Made by a program: the position numbers and the translations under genes. From positions 564,125-628,124 of the forward strand of contig NZ_LMOG01000018.1 of the NCBI RefSeq assembly GCF_001423495.1: a stretch of 64,000 nucleotides of DNA, given 5' to 3'. The DNA is from Xanthomonas sp. Leaf131. GTDB lineage: Bacteria > Pseudomonadota > Gammaproteobacteria > Xanthomonadales > Xanthomonadaceae. Under the pieces are notes generated by a model. It was not told the DNA's origin, did not search any database, and worked only from the letters and a program-made list of their open reading frames with translations. Shown here one piece after another: positions 48,854 through 58,829 of this stretch; the stretch's first letter is position 1, and each line of letters starts with the position of its first letter.

Positions 48854-49032
48854 AATCGGGAATCGGGAATGGGGAGTCGGTCGGGGGCTGAGCCTTGGTC
48901 GGTCTTCGTTGCTGATGTGCGATTTGCTTAGTGAACACCGTAAGTACGTCAGCGCACGGCCCCTTGCCTCGGGCTTGCTGCGGAAAGCCCTCCGCTTTTG
49001 CGATCCCCTATTCCCGACTCCCGATTCCCGAC
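48854..49032. repeat. Paired inverted heptamer arrays (flgA-cheV spacer)
   Basis: The left arm at 48854-48877 has GAATCGGGAATCGGGAATGGGGAGTC. The right arm at 48999-49030 has CGATCCCCTATTCCCGACTCCCGATTCCC in inverted orientation. About 120 bases lie between. The right arm ends 30 bases before the cheV sigma-28 promoter, and the left arm ends just upstream of the flgA sigma-54 promoter. Confidence 0.82.
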
Positions 49033-49059
49033 AGCGCCCCACGCCAACCTTAAAACCGC

Positions 49060-49086
49060 TCAAGTTTTCCGATGGCGCTGTCGATA
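49060..49086 (+). promoter_or_regulatory. Predicted sigma-28 promoter of cheV
   Basis: TCAAGTTT and TGTCGATA are 11 bases apart, in the same geometry as the other FliA promoters here; GTTT and CGATA are kept. The -10 ends only 8 bases before the cheV ATG, so the transcript may be leaderless. Confidence 0.7.
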
Positions 49087-49094
49087 TCTGCCCC

Positions 49095-50039
49095 ATGACC
49101 CACGATCTGCTCAACCGCATCGACCAGCGCACCCGTCTGGCTGGCCACAATCGACTGGCCCTGCTGCTGTTCCGGCTGGGTGGGCGCCAGCTTTTTGGCG
49201 TCAACGTCTTCAAGGTGCAGGAAGTACTGCGCCGCCCGGAGCTGTTCCAGGTGCCCGGCCTGCCGACCGAGTTCGCCGGCGTGGCCGACGTGCGCGGGCG
49301 CTCGGTGCCGGTGCTGGACTTGGGGCTGGCCATCGGCCATCCGGAGCGCGACACGCTCTCCGAGAACGGCCCTGGCTATCTGGTGGTGGCCGAGTTCAAC
49401 CGCTCGGTCCAGGGTTTTCTGGTCAGCGGCGTGGAGCGCATCGTCAATATTGCGGTGGAAGATATCCATCCGCCGCCGGAACTGGGCGCCGAAGCCACTT
49501 ATTTGACGGCGGTGACGCGGTTCCAGGGTGAGTTGATCCAGGTGATCGACGTGGAAAGCGTGCTTGCCGACATCGCCAAGGTCAGCAAGGACGTGCAGCT
49601 GGATCCGTCGCTGCAGCTGGTCGCTTACGACCGGCAGTTCCAGGTGCTGGTGGTGGACGACTCGCGGGTGGCGCGTCAGCAGATCCGCAGCGTGCTCGAC
49701 CAACTCGGCGTCGCGGCCACCTTGTTGTCGGACGGTCGCCAGGCGCTGGACCATCTCTTGCAGGTGGCAGCATCCGGCGAGAATCCGGCCGATCGCTATG
49801 CAATGGTGATCTCCGACATCGAAATGCCGGCGATGGATGGCTATACGCTGACGACGGAAATCCGGCGCACACCGGGGCTGCAAGGCCTGTACGTGCTGTT
49901 GCATACCTCTTTGTCTGGCGTATTCAACAACGCCATGGTCGAACAGGTCGGCGCCAATGCCTTCGTGGCCAAGTACAGCGCCCACGAATTGGCCGATTAT
50001 GTGTTGGCGCGCCTGAAAGTGGTTGCCGAAGCGGCCTGA
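49095..50039 (+). CDS. cheV: Chemotaxis coupling protein CheV (CheW-receiver fusion)
   Basis: Residues 1-165 form a CheW-like domain (NRLALLLFRLGGRQLFGVNV, then DVRGRSVPVLDLGLAIG and RFQGELIQVIDVES). Residues 180-314 form a receiver with FQVLVVDDSRVARQ and phospho-acceptor Asp in MVISDIEMPAMDGY. CheV couples chemoreceptors to CheA and adapts through phosphorylation. The chosen ATG gives an N-terminus of the length usual for CheV (MTHDLLNRIDQRTRLAGHN). Confidence 0.95.
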   Translation: MTHDLLNRIDQRTRLAGHNRLALLLFRLGGRQLFGVNVFKVQEVLRRPELFQVPGLPTEFAGVADVRGRSVPVLDLGLAIGHPERDTLSENGPGYLVVAEFNRSVQGFLVSGVERIVNIAVEDIHPPPELGAEATYLTAVTRFQGELIQVIDVESVLADIAKVSKDVQLDPSLQLVAYDRQFQVLVVDDSRVARQQIRSVLDQLGVAATLLSDGRQALDHLLQVAASGENPADRYAMVISDIEMPAMDGYTLTTEIRRTPGLQGLYVLLHTSLSGVFNNAMVEQVGANAFVAKYSAHELADYVLARLKVVAEAA

Positions 50040-50340
50040 GCGGGCCACTCGGCTGCCGGATGGGGCCGGTAGCAGTGGCAAGGCGCTGCGCCTAGCTGAA
50101 GCCGCGACGAGCGGAAAGGCACAACAGCGCAGACGTTGTGGCACGTGCGTCGCGCGATGCTGAAGTGGCACCTGCTGACGCCAGACTGCGCCTCAGGCAA
50201 TGCCTAAATCTGCCCGATTGCTGCATTATTGAACGAACTCACGACAGATACGCTGTCCATCGCGTCTCCCGCACGGCCAAGGCGCCGTTCGTCGGCAGCG
50301 CCGATCACTCTGCGCATTCTGCGACCCGCACCACCTCGAT

Positions 50341-50356
50341 TGGCACAAACATTGCT
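50341..50356 (+). promoter_or_regulatory. Predicted sigma-54 promoter of the flgB operon
   Basis: TGGCACAAACATTGCT is an almost perfect match to TGGCACG-N4-TTGCW. The transcript would start about 20 bases before the flgB start. The remaining 300 bases upstream (50040-50340) show no gene. Confidence 0.92.
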
Positions 50357-50388
50357 TCCTCCCTGGTAACACTTCGCGGGAGAGCACC

Positions 50389-50790
50389 GTGTCCAATTCC
50401 ATCTCGTCCTTTCTAGGCATCCACGGCGATGCTCTGCCGCTGCGCGAGCAGCGCATGAAGCTCATTGCCAGCAACCTGAGCAACGTGGACACCCCTGGCT
50501 ACAAGGCCAAGGACATGGACTTCGAGGCCGCGCTGAAATCCGCCGAAGGCGTGCGCGACGGCAGTCTGATGCAGACCACCGACGCCAAGCACTATGAGAT
50601 CGGCAGCAGCGGCGGGCTCAACCCGTTCCAGATCACACGCGAATCCGACCAGCCCAGCCTGGATGGCAACACCGTCGATGCCGACGCCGAACGTGCTGCC
50701 TACGGCCGCGCCGCGCTGGAATACCGTGCCTCGCTGAGCTTCCTCGAATCCAAGGTGCGCTCGATGCTCACCGCGATCACGGGCCAATAA
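50389..50790 (+). CDS. flgB: Flagellar basal-body rod protein FlgB
   Basis: The 133-residue rod protein begins with a GTG start after a GGGAGA ribosome binding site. It carries the rod-family N-terminal motif LIASNLSNVDTPGYKAKDMD near residue 26 and the C-terminal helix YGRAALEYRASLSFLESKVR. FlgB is the most proximal rod subunit. It is the first gene of flgBCDEF behind the sigma-54 promoter. Confidence 0.96.
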   Translation: MSNSISSFLGIHGDALPLREQRMKLIASNLSNVDTPGYKAKDMDFEAALKSAEGVRDGSLMQTTDAKHYEIGSSGGLNPFQITRESDQPSLDGNTVDADAERAAYGRAALEYRASLSFLESKVRSMLTAITGQ

Positions 50791-50793
50791 GTC

Positions 50794-51201
50794 ATGAGCA
50801 ATCTTCCCATCTTCGATGTGGCCGGCTCGGCGCTGCATGCGCAGTCGGTCCGCCTGAGCACGATCGCCTCCAACCTGGCCAATGCGGATTCTGTCGCAGG
50901 CTCGGCCGAGGCGACCTACAAGCCGATCGAGCCGATCTTCCAGGCCCAGCAGAATCGCCAGGATCCCAGCCTGACTTCGGTGAACGTCAAGGAGATCACC
51001 ACCACCAACGCACCGCCGATCCGTCGCTACGAGCCCGGTCATCCGCTGGCCGATGCCGACGGCTACGTGTTCTCGCCCGACGTGGACCCGGTGGCGCAGA
51101 TGGTCAACATGATCTCGGCCTCGCGCAACTACCAGGCCGGCGTGGAAATGCTCAATACCGCCAAGGAACTGGCGCTCGCGACCCTCACGATGGGTCGCTG
51201 A
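50794..51201 (+). CDS. flgC: Flagellar basal-body rod protein FlgC
   Basis: The 135-residue proximal rod protein starts MSNLPIFDVAGSALHAQSVR with the LSTIASNLANADS motif and ends VAQMVNMISASRNYQAGVEM followed by LNTAKELALATLTMGR. It lies 3 bases downstream of flgB in the flgBCDEF operon. Confidence 0.96.
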   Translation: MSNLPIFDVAGSALHAQSVRLSTIASNLANADSVAGSAEATYKPIEPIFQAQQNRQDPSLTSVNVKEITTTNAPPIRRYEPGHPLADADGYVFSPDVDPVAQMVNMISASRNYQAGVEMLNTAKELALATLTMGR

Positions 51202-51238
51202 CCCTCCTAGCTGACCTTTACCTTACGGATTCTTACAG

Positions 51239-51910
51239 ATGAGCACGATCGGCAGTGACCTTTACGCCAGCCTTGGGCTGAGCACCAGCAGCGCCGCCTC
51301 GACCAAGAAAAAAGAGGAGTCACTCGGCCAGGCCGACTTCCTCAAGTTGATGACCGAGCAGCTGCAGCACCAGGACCCGCTCAAGCCAATGGAAAACAGC
51401 GCGTTTCTGGGCCAGTTGGCGCAGTTTTCCACCGTGCAGGGCATTGGCGACCTCAATACCAAGGTCGGCAACTTCTCCGACTCGATGAATAGCGATCAGG
51501 TGTTGAAGGGCGCGGCGCTGGTCGGGCACAACGTGCTGGTGCCGTCCGCACAGGTCGCCATCGATGCCACCGGCTCGGCCAAGGGCGTGGTCGCAGCAAC
51601 TGCGGCCGGCACGGTCAACTTCGAAATCACCGACGCCAACGGCACCTTCGTCAAACAACTCAGCGTGCCGGCCAGCGCCGCCGGCGAAGTGTCGTTTGCC
51701 TGGGACGGCACCGATGCCAACGGCAACCGCATGGCCGCCGGCAAGTATGGCGTCACCGCGACCCAGACCGACACCGCCGGGTCCAAGAGCAAATTGTCCA
51801 CCTATGTCGACGCACCGGTGGACAGCGTCACGATCGGCTCGGACGGCCTGTATCTCAACCTGACCGGGCTAGGCACTTCCCCGCTCGCCAACGTGCTCCG
51901 CGTCAGCTGA
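51239..51910 (+). CDS. flgD: Flagellar hook assembly protein FlgD
   Basis: The 223-residue hook cap protein has the conserved N-terminal region LGQADFLKLMTEQLQHQDPL followed by KPMENSAFLGQLAQFSTVQG, and a C-terminal beta domain containing FAWDGTDANGNRMAAGKYGV. FlgD caps the growing hook and is lost when the hook is complete. Confidence 0.96.
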   Translation: MSTIGSDLYASLGLSTSSAASTKKKEESLGQADFLKLMTEQLQHQDPLKPMENSAFLGQLAQFSTVQGIGDLNTKVGNFSDSMNSDQVLKGAALVGHNVLVPSAQVAIDATGSAKGVVAATAAGTVNFEITDANGTFVKQLSVPASAAGEVSFAWDGTDANGNRMAAGKYGVTATQTDTAGSKSKLSTYVDAPVDSVTIGSDGLYLNLTGLGTSPLANVLRVS

Positions 51911-51941
51911 GCCGGCATTCGACACTTAAAGGACCTCATCC

Positions 51942-53165
51942 ATGGCTTTCAATACCTCGTTGTCCGGCATCAACGCAGCCAATGCCGATCTGAACGTGAC
52001 TTCCAACAACATCGCCAACGTCAACACGACCGGTTTCAAGGAATCGCGCGCCGAGTTTGCCGACATGTTCCAGAGCACCAGCTACGGCCTGTCGCGTAAT
52101 GCGGTGGGCTCCGGCGTGCGCGTCAGCAACGTGGCGCAGCAGTTCTCGCAGGGCAATATCGATCCGACCGGGCGCAGCCTGGACCTGGCGGTTTCCGGCG
52201 AAGGCTTCTTCACCGTGTCCTCCAACGGCGCCAAGATGTACACCCGCGCCGGCAACTTCCAGACCGATGCCAATGGGTACGTGGTCAACCCGCAGGGTGC
52301 ACGCCTGCAGGTGTTCGCGCCCAATCCGAGCGGTAACGGTTTTGACGTAGGCCGCCTGTCGGACCTGCAGTTGCTGACCACCGACAGCCCGCCCAAGTCG
52401 ACCTCCACGGTCAACCTGGCCTTCACCCTGCCCGGCAACGCCACCGCACCGACGGTGACCCCGTTCAACCCGGCCGACGACAAGACCTATAGCCACTCCA
52501 CTGGCGGCATCAACGTCTACGATTCGCTGGGCGTCAGCCATGTGCAGACCTCCTACTTCGTCAAGACCGCCAATCCGAACGAATGGCAGGTGCACAACTA
52601 CGTGGACGGCACTGCGGTCGGCGCAGCGACCACGTTGCAGTTCTCCGACACCGGCGCGCTGACCACCCCGGCCAACGGCATCATCGCGATGGACCCGTTC
52701 ACCCCGAGCACCGGTGCCGGCGTGCTGAGCATGCAGCTCAACGTCAGCGGCTCGACCCAGTACGGCGAAGCCTTCGCGTTGCGCGACACCCGCCAGGACG
52801 GCTACGCCAGCGGCAAGCTCAACGAAATCAGTATCGATACCAGCGGCGTGGTGTTCGCGCGTTATTCCAACGGTGCCGACAAGCCGCTGGGCCAGGTCTC
52901 CCTGGCCAGCTTCGTCAACCCGCAGGGCCTGCAGTCGCAGGGCAACAACATGTGGGCCGAAAGCTACACCTCCGGCGCCGCCCGCATCGGCGCGCCGGAC
53001 ACCTCGGACCTGGGCCAGATCGAATCCGGCTCGCTGGAAGCCTCCACGGTGGATCTGACCGAGCAACTGGTGAACATGATCGTGGCCCAGCGCAACTTCC
53101 AGGCCAACTCGCAGATGATCTCGACCCAGGATCAGGTCACCCAGACGATCATCAATATCCGTTAA
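51942..53165 (+). CDS. flgE: Flagellar hook protein FlgE
   Basis: The 407-residue hook subunit starts MAFNTSLSGINAANADLNVT and NNIANVNTTGFKESRAEFAD. It has the mid-domain RSLDLAVSGEGFFTVSSNGA and the C-terminal SGSLEASTVDLTEQLVNMIV. It lies 31 bases after flgD with an AAAGGA ribosome binding site. The paired heptamer repeat starts a few bases after its stop codon. Confidence 0.96.
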   Translation: MAFNTSLSGINAANADLNVTSNNIANVNTTGFKESRAEFADMFQSTSYGLSRNAVGSGVRVSNVAQQFSQGNIDPTGRSLDLAVSGEGFFTVSSNGAKMYTRAGNFQTDANGYVVNPQGARLQVFAPNPSGNGFDVGRLSDLQLLTTDSPPKSTSTVNLAFTLPGNATAPTVTPFNPADDKTYSHSTGGINVYDSLGVSHVQTSYFVKTANPNEWQVHNYVDGTAVGAATTLQFSDTGALTTPANGIIAMDPFTPSTGAGVLSMQLNVSGSTQYGEAFALRDTRQDGYASGKLNEISIDTSGVVFARYSNGADKPLGQVSLASFVNPQGLQSQGNNMWAESYTSGAARIGAPDTSDLGQIESGSLEASTVDLTEQLVNMIVAQRNFQANSQMISTQDQVTQTIINIR

Positions 53166-53170
53166 CGGCT

Positions 53171-53323
53171 GGGAATCGGGAGTTGGGAATAGGGAATCGT
53201 AAGAGCTGGCATTGCGTGTATCGGATGCCGGCCTTGCCCCTACTCTCACAGACCCTGCGATCCCGCTTTTGCGATTCCCAATTCCCGATTCCCAATTCCC
53301 GATTCTCCATTCCCGATTCCCGG
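53171..53323. repeat. Paired inverted heptamer arrays (flgE-flgF spacer)
   Basis: The left arm at 53171-53199 has GGGAATCGGGAGTTGGGAATAGGGAATC. The right arm at 53270-53323 has tandem CGATTCCC, CAATTCCC and CATTCCC units in inverted orientation. The right arm ends 7 bases before the flgF ATG and occupies the place where a ribosome binding site should be. Confidence 0.88.
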
Positions 53324-53329
53324 TGCCCT

Positions 53330-54085
53330 ATGGACAAAGCTCTCTACGTTGCGATGACCGGCGCCCGCGCCTCCCTGCAGGCGCAGGGCACCGTGTCGCA
53401 CAATCTCGCCAACGTCGACACGGTGGGGTTCAAGGCCGCATTGGCCAACACCGAGGCGTTCAAGATCCAGGGCAAGGGCTATCCGTCGCGGATCGATGCA
53501 CTGCATGTGGACCAGGGCTTCGATCGCAGCCAGGGCCATCAGCAGGTGACCGGCAACCCACTGGACGTGTCGTTGCAACAGGATCGCTGGCTGGCGGTGC
53601 AGTCGCCCGACGGCAGCGAGGCGTACACGCGTAACGGCGAGTTGGCGCTCACCGCCAATGGCCAGCTGGTAACCGCCAACGGCCATGCGGTGCTGGATGA
53701 GGGCGGCGCGCCGATGACGATTCCGCCGCACCAGGCGATGGAAATCGGCAGCGACGGCAGCATTTCGATCATCCCGCAGGGCGAAGGGCCGCAGACCATG
53801 GCCATCGTGGGCAAGATGAAGGTGGTCGATGCCCCCGCCGACCGTTTGACGCGGCGCGCGGACGGGCTGATGCGCAACACCAGCACCGACCCGGCGCAGG
53901 CATTTGCGGTGGCCACCGGCAAGACCATCAACAGCGGCATGCTGGAAGGCAGCAACGTGGACGCGGCCGGTGCGCTGGTGGAGATGATCCAGCTGCAGCG
54001 TCAGTTCGAAATGCAGGTCAAGATCATCAAGAACGGCGACGACAACGCGCAGTCGGCCAATTCGATGATGCGTCTGAACGGCTAA
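53330..54085 (+). CDS. flgF: Flagellar basal-body rod protein FlgF
   Basis: The 251-residue distal-side rod protein starts MDKALYVAMTGARASLQAQG with the SHNLANVDTVGFKAALANTE motif and ends SGMLEGSNVDAAGALVEMIQ. The start codon is fixed by family alignment. No ribosome binding site is visible because repeat sequence lies directly upstream, so translation may depend on an unusual leader structure or be weak. It is separated from flgE by a repeat element and from flgG by about 900 bases. Confidence 0.95.
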   Translation: MDKALYVAMTGARASLQAQGTVSHNLANVDTVGFKAALANTEAFKIQGKGYPSRIDALHVDQGFDRSQGHQQVTGNPLDVSLQQDRWLAVQSPDGSEAYTRNGELALTANGQLVTANGHAVLDEGGAPMTIPPHQAMEIGSDGSISIIPQGEGPQTMAIVGKMKVVDAPADRLTRRADGLMRNTSTDPAQAFAVATGKTINSGMLEGSNVDAAGALVEMIQLQRQFEMQVKIIKNGDDNAQSANSMMRLNG

Positions 54086-54100
54086 GAGTGGCTCACTGTG

Positions 54101-54494
54101 TGGCTTCGGTGCAGGGTCCTTGCCCGGCCACCATTTAAGGACATGCCGCAAGTACGTCCGGTATTTTCTTGTGAACGACTACTTGTGAAGGACTAAAAGT
54201 CCTCACTCTGCGGCTTGGCTGCGGGGCCCTTGCCCGCCCACCGTCGCGGGACACGCCGCAAGTATGTCCCTCTCTTGTCTTGTGAACGACTAAAAGTCGC
54301 TCACTTCTGGGGGTTTGCTGCAGGGCCCTTGCCCACCCACCATCGCGGGACACGCCGCAAGTACGTCCTTGTAGGCTCTTACGCGGCATCCATGCCGCGT
54401 AAGGTCCCGCGACGGTGGGCGGGCAAGGACCAGTAGGCTCTTACGCGGCATCCATGCCGCGTAAGGTCCCGCGACGGTGGGCGGGCAAGGACCA
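54101..54494. repeat. Composite repeat cluster after flgF (three R1 copies, two tandem hairpin units)
   Basis: R1 copies lie at about 54101-54160, 54211-54270 and 54311-54369, spaced by about 100 bases with GTGAACGACTAAAAGTCG-type spacers. They are followed by two tandem 62-bp units (54371-54432 and 54433-54494), each with the 12-bp-stem hairpin CTTACGCGGCAT-CC-ATGCCGCGTAAG. The end of the 62-bp unit (CGACGGTGGGCGGGCAAGG) is the reverse complement of the R1 core, so R1 and the unit can pair into a long stem (54327-54351 with 54402-54426). The closest relative in the window is at 38431-38549. Confidence 0.9.
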
Positions 54495-54546
54495 GTCGAG
54501 ATAGTCGGTGCGCAAGGTTTTCAGCAAAGCGGCCAGCACTCTCTCT

Positions 54547-54660
54547 GGTGCGGTGTCCTCGCCGCTTGCGGGACCGTGTGGCGGCATGGATGCCGCCACC
54601 GAGCCCCCAGGGACGGGTTCACGGCGTGTCCCGCGAGCGGTGAGGGCACCGCGCGCTCGA
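54547..54660. repeat. Composite intergenic repeat, R2 module (114 bp), second copy
   Basis: The sequence matches 38663-38776 over its whole length with scattered changes and includes the hairpin GGCGGCATGGATGCCGCC. Short frames across it (for example CGGMDAATEPPGTGSRRVP) are repeat-derived and not genes. The rest of the 54661-54912 spacer shows no gene. Confidence 0.88.
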
Positions 54661-54912
54661 CCAACCAGGCTATTGACTGCGTCGCAATGCCAGTCGGCAA
54701 ATCCCAAGAACCCTTCCGCACGCAGCGCCAAGGGTTGACACGTCGTCGAACACATCGCTGACCGGCAACCGACCACAGCGCCTGATCTGCCGCGCAGGTT
54801 CCACCGCTTCTGCCGGCTGCTGCCTACCCGCCGCCAGCCCTGCCCTGCGCAGGCCGCCGCGCATCTGCTCCGCGTGATCCAGCGCACACCCGGCAAAAAT
54901 CCGACGCGGGTT

Positions 54913-54928
54913 TGGCACGGCACGTGCA
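54913..54928 (+). promoter_or_regulatory. Predicted sigma-54 promoter of the flgG operon
   Basis: TGGCACGGCACGTGCA matches TGGCACG-N4-TTGCA with one change, and GG and GC are 10 bases apart. The transcript would start about 40 bases before the flgG ATG. It gives flgGHIJKL its own promoter despite the repeat block after flgF. Confidence 0.88.
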
Positions 54929-54980
54929 TATACCCAGCCGTACCCGGAACACATCCCCGGGTCTAACGAGGAATCGGGTC

Positions 54981-55766
54981 ATGAATCAGGCTTTGTGGGT
55001 CGCCAAAACCGGACTGGATGCGCAGCAAACGCGCATGTCGGTCATCTCCAACAACCTGGCCAATACCAATACCACCGGCTTCAAGCGCGATCGTGCGGCG
55101 TTCGAAGACCTGTTGTATCAACAAGTGCGCGCGCCGGGCGGCTCTACCTCCGCACAGACGCAGCTGCCGACCGGCCTGCAGCTGGGTACCGGTGTGCGGG
55201 TGGTTTCCACCTTCAAGGGCTTTGACCAGGGCAGCCAGCAGCAGACTGGCCGCGCGCTCGACGTGATGGTCAACGGCCGCGGCTTCTTCGAAGTGCAGAT
55301 GCCCGACGGCACCTCCGCCTACACCCGCGACGGCACCTTCCAGATCAATGCGCAGGGCGAAGTCGTCACCAACAGCGGCTACCCCCTGCAGCCCGGCATC
55401 CAGGTGCCCGAAGGCGCGCAGTCGCTGACCATCGGCAACGACGGCACCATCAGCGTGACCCTGGCCGGCCAGGCCGCCGCGCAGGAAATCGGCGCGCTGA
55501 CGTTGACCGACTTCATCAATCCCTCGGGCCTGCAATCCAAGGGCGAGAACCTGTTCGTCGAAACCACCGCTTCCGGCCCCGCGCAGAACGGCACCCCCGG
55601 CCTCAATGGCCTGGGCACCACCGTGCAGGGCGCGCTGGAAGGCAGCAACGTCAATACGGTGGAAGAGCTGGTGAGCATGATCGAGACCCAGCGCGCCTAC
55701 GAAATGAATGCCAAGGCGATCTCCACCACCGACTCGATGCTCGGTTACTTGAACAACAACGTCTGA
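54981..55766 (+). CDS. flgG: Flagellar basal-body rod protein FlgG (distal rod)
   Basis: The 261-residue distal rod protein starts MNQALWVAKTGLDAQQTRMS and VISNNLANTNTTGFKRDRAA, with RALDVMVNGRGFFEVQMPDG in the middle and NTVEELVSMIETQRAYEMNA at the end. A GAGGAATC ribosome binding region precedes the ATG. It heads flgGHIJKL behind a sigma-54 promoter. Confidence 0.97.
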   Translation: MNQALWVAKTGLDAQQTRMSVISNNLANTNTTGFKRDRAAFEDLLYQQVRAPGGSTSAQTQLPTGLQLGTGVRVVSTFKGFDQGSQQQTGRALDVMVNGRGFFEVQMPDGTSAYTRDGTFQINAQGEVVTNSGYPLQPGIQVPEGAQSLTIGNDGTISVTLAGQAAAQEIGALTLTDFINPSGLQSKGENLFVETTASGPAQNGTPGLNGLGTTVQGALEGSNVNTVEELVSMIETQRAYEMNAKAISTTDSMLGYLNNNV

Positions 55767-55804
55767 TCGGCTCGCCGGTCGCTGCCCTCTCAGGAATCCA
55801 CGCC

Positions 55805-57626
<1,822 letters not shown>

Positions 57627-57627
57627 C

Positions 57628-58818
57628 ATGCGTATCGCAGCCTCGCCCATTGATCTCAACCCGAGCACCAAGGCCGATCCGGCAAAGATCGACAAGGTCT
57701 CACGTCAGCTCGAAGGACAGTTCGCGCAGATGCTGGTCAAGAGCATGCGCGATGCGAGCTCCGGCGACCCGATGTTTCCTGGCGAAAACCAGATGTTCCG
57801 TGAGATGTACGACCAGCAGATGGCCAAGGCGCTGACCGAAGGCAAGGGGTTGGGTCTGTCGGCGATGATCTCCAAGCAGTTGAGTGGCGACACCGGCGGC
57901 CCGGCGTTGAATACCTCGCTGAGCACCGCCGATGCCGCCAAGGCCTATGCCCTGGTCGCCGGCAAGCGAGACGCCTCCTTGCCGCTGCCGGCACGCGACG
58001 GCGCGGCAAGCAGCGTCGGTGCGAGCCTCGGCGCAGCGGTCGGCACCGCTGCCGGTATCGGCGCAGGCGGCCTGACCGGCATCGGCATGAGCCAGGTGCT
58101 GGATCTGATCGCCGGGCGTACCGGCGGTGGCGAGTCCGGCAGCGACGATGCGGCCGCACTGAGCTGGCCGTCGGCCAACGATCGCTGGAGCGATGTGGCG
58201 GTCAGCGATGCTGCCGACGCCAATGCTGCGGTCAACGCGAGCGCGGCGACCACCGCCGCCGCCAGCCTCGGCGAACGCACCCCGGAAGGCTTCGTCGCCA
58301 AAATCTGGACGCATGCGCAGAAAGCCGCGCGCGAACTGGGCGTGGATCCGCGCGCGCTGGTCGCACAGGCCGCGCTGGAAACCGGCTGGGGTCGTCGCGG
58401 CATCGGCCGCGGTGGCGACTCCAACAACCTGTTCGGCATCAAGGCTACCGGCTGGAGCGGCGACAAGGTCACCACCGGCACCCACGAATACGTCAATGGC
58501 GTCAAAACCACCGAAACCGCCGATTTCCGCGCTTACGGCTCGGCCGAAGAGAGCTTTGCCGACTACGTGCGGCTGCTGAAGAACAACAGTCGCTACCAGC
58601 CCGCACTGCAGGCCGGCACCGATATCAAGGGTTTTGCACGCGGCTTGCAACAGGCTGGGTACGCCACCGATCCGGGCTACGCAGCCAAGATCGCGGCGAT
58701 CGCCAACGGTCCGACCATCGACCGCGCGGTAGCCGCCATCGGTAACGCGGCGGCCGACCTGTCCAACCGCTATGCCAGCACCGCCGAGCCCGCCGGGTTC
58801 GGCACCATCCGTCGTTGA
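57628..58818 (+). CDS. flgJ: Flagellar rod-cap/muramidase protein FlgJ
   Basis: The 396-residue protein has an N-terminal rod-binding domain (QLEGQFAQMLVKSMRDASSG, about residues 25-100), a long Ala/Gly/Ser-rich linker (about 100-215), and a C-terminal glucosaminidase-type domain with the catalytic Glu in AAQALETGWGRRGIGRGGDS-like AALETGWGRRG. It opens the peptidoglycan for rod growth. It is longer than the E. coli protein (313 residues) because of the linker. It begins 1 base after the flgI stop. Confidence 0.95.
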   Translation: MRIAASPIDLNPSTKADPAKIDKVSRQLEGQFAQMLVKSMRDASSGDPMFPGENQMFREMYDQQMAKALTEGKGLGLSAMISKQLSGDTGGPALNTSLSTADAAKAYALVAGKRDASLPLPARDGAASSVGASLGAAVGTAAGIGAGGLTGIGMSQVLDLIAGRTGGGESGSDDAAALSWPSANDRWSDVAVSDAADANAAVNASAATTAAASLGERTPEGFVAKIWTHAQKAARELGVDPRALVAQAALETGWGRRGIGRGGDSNNLFGIKATGWSGDKVTTGTHEYVNGVKTTETADFRAYGSAEESFADYVRLLKNNSRYQPALQAGTDIKGFARGLQQAGYATDPGYAAKIAAIANGPTIDRAVAAIGNAAADLSNRYASTAEPAGFGTIRR

Positions 58819-58829
58819 GGTAAACGCCC

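Noticed and set aside
50120-50180. A second sigma-54 site in the flgB upstream region (GGCAC...GC pairs)
   Set aside because: GG and GC spacing fits once, but the TTGC half is poor; the site at 50341 is far better and correctly placed.
54508-54738. Short frames in the R2 repeat (e.g. CGGMDAATEPPG...)
   Set aside because: The same sequence occurs in a second repeat copy and has no ribosome binding site, so it is repeat-derived.
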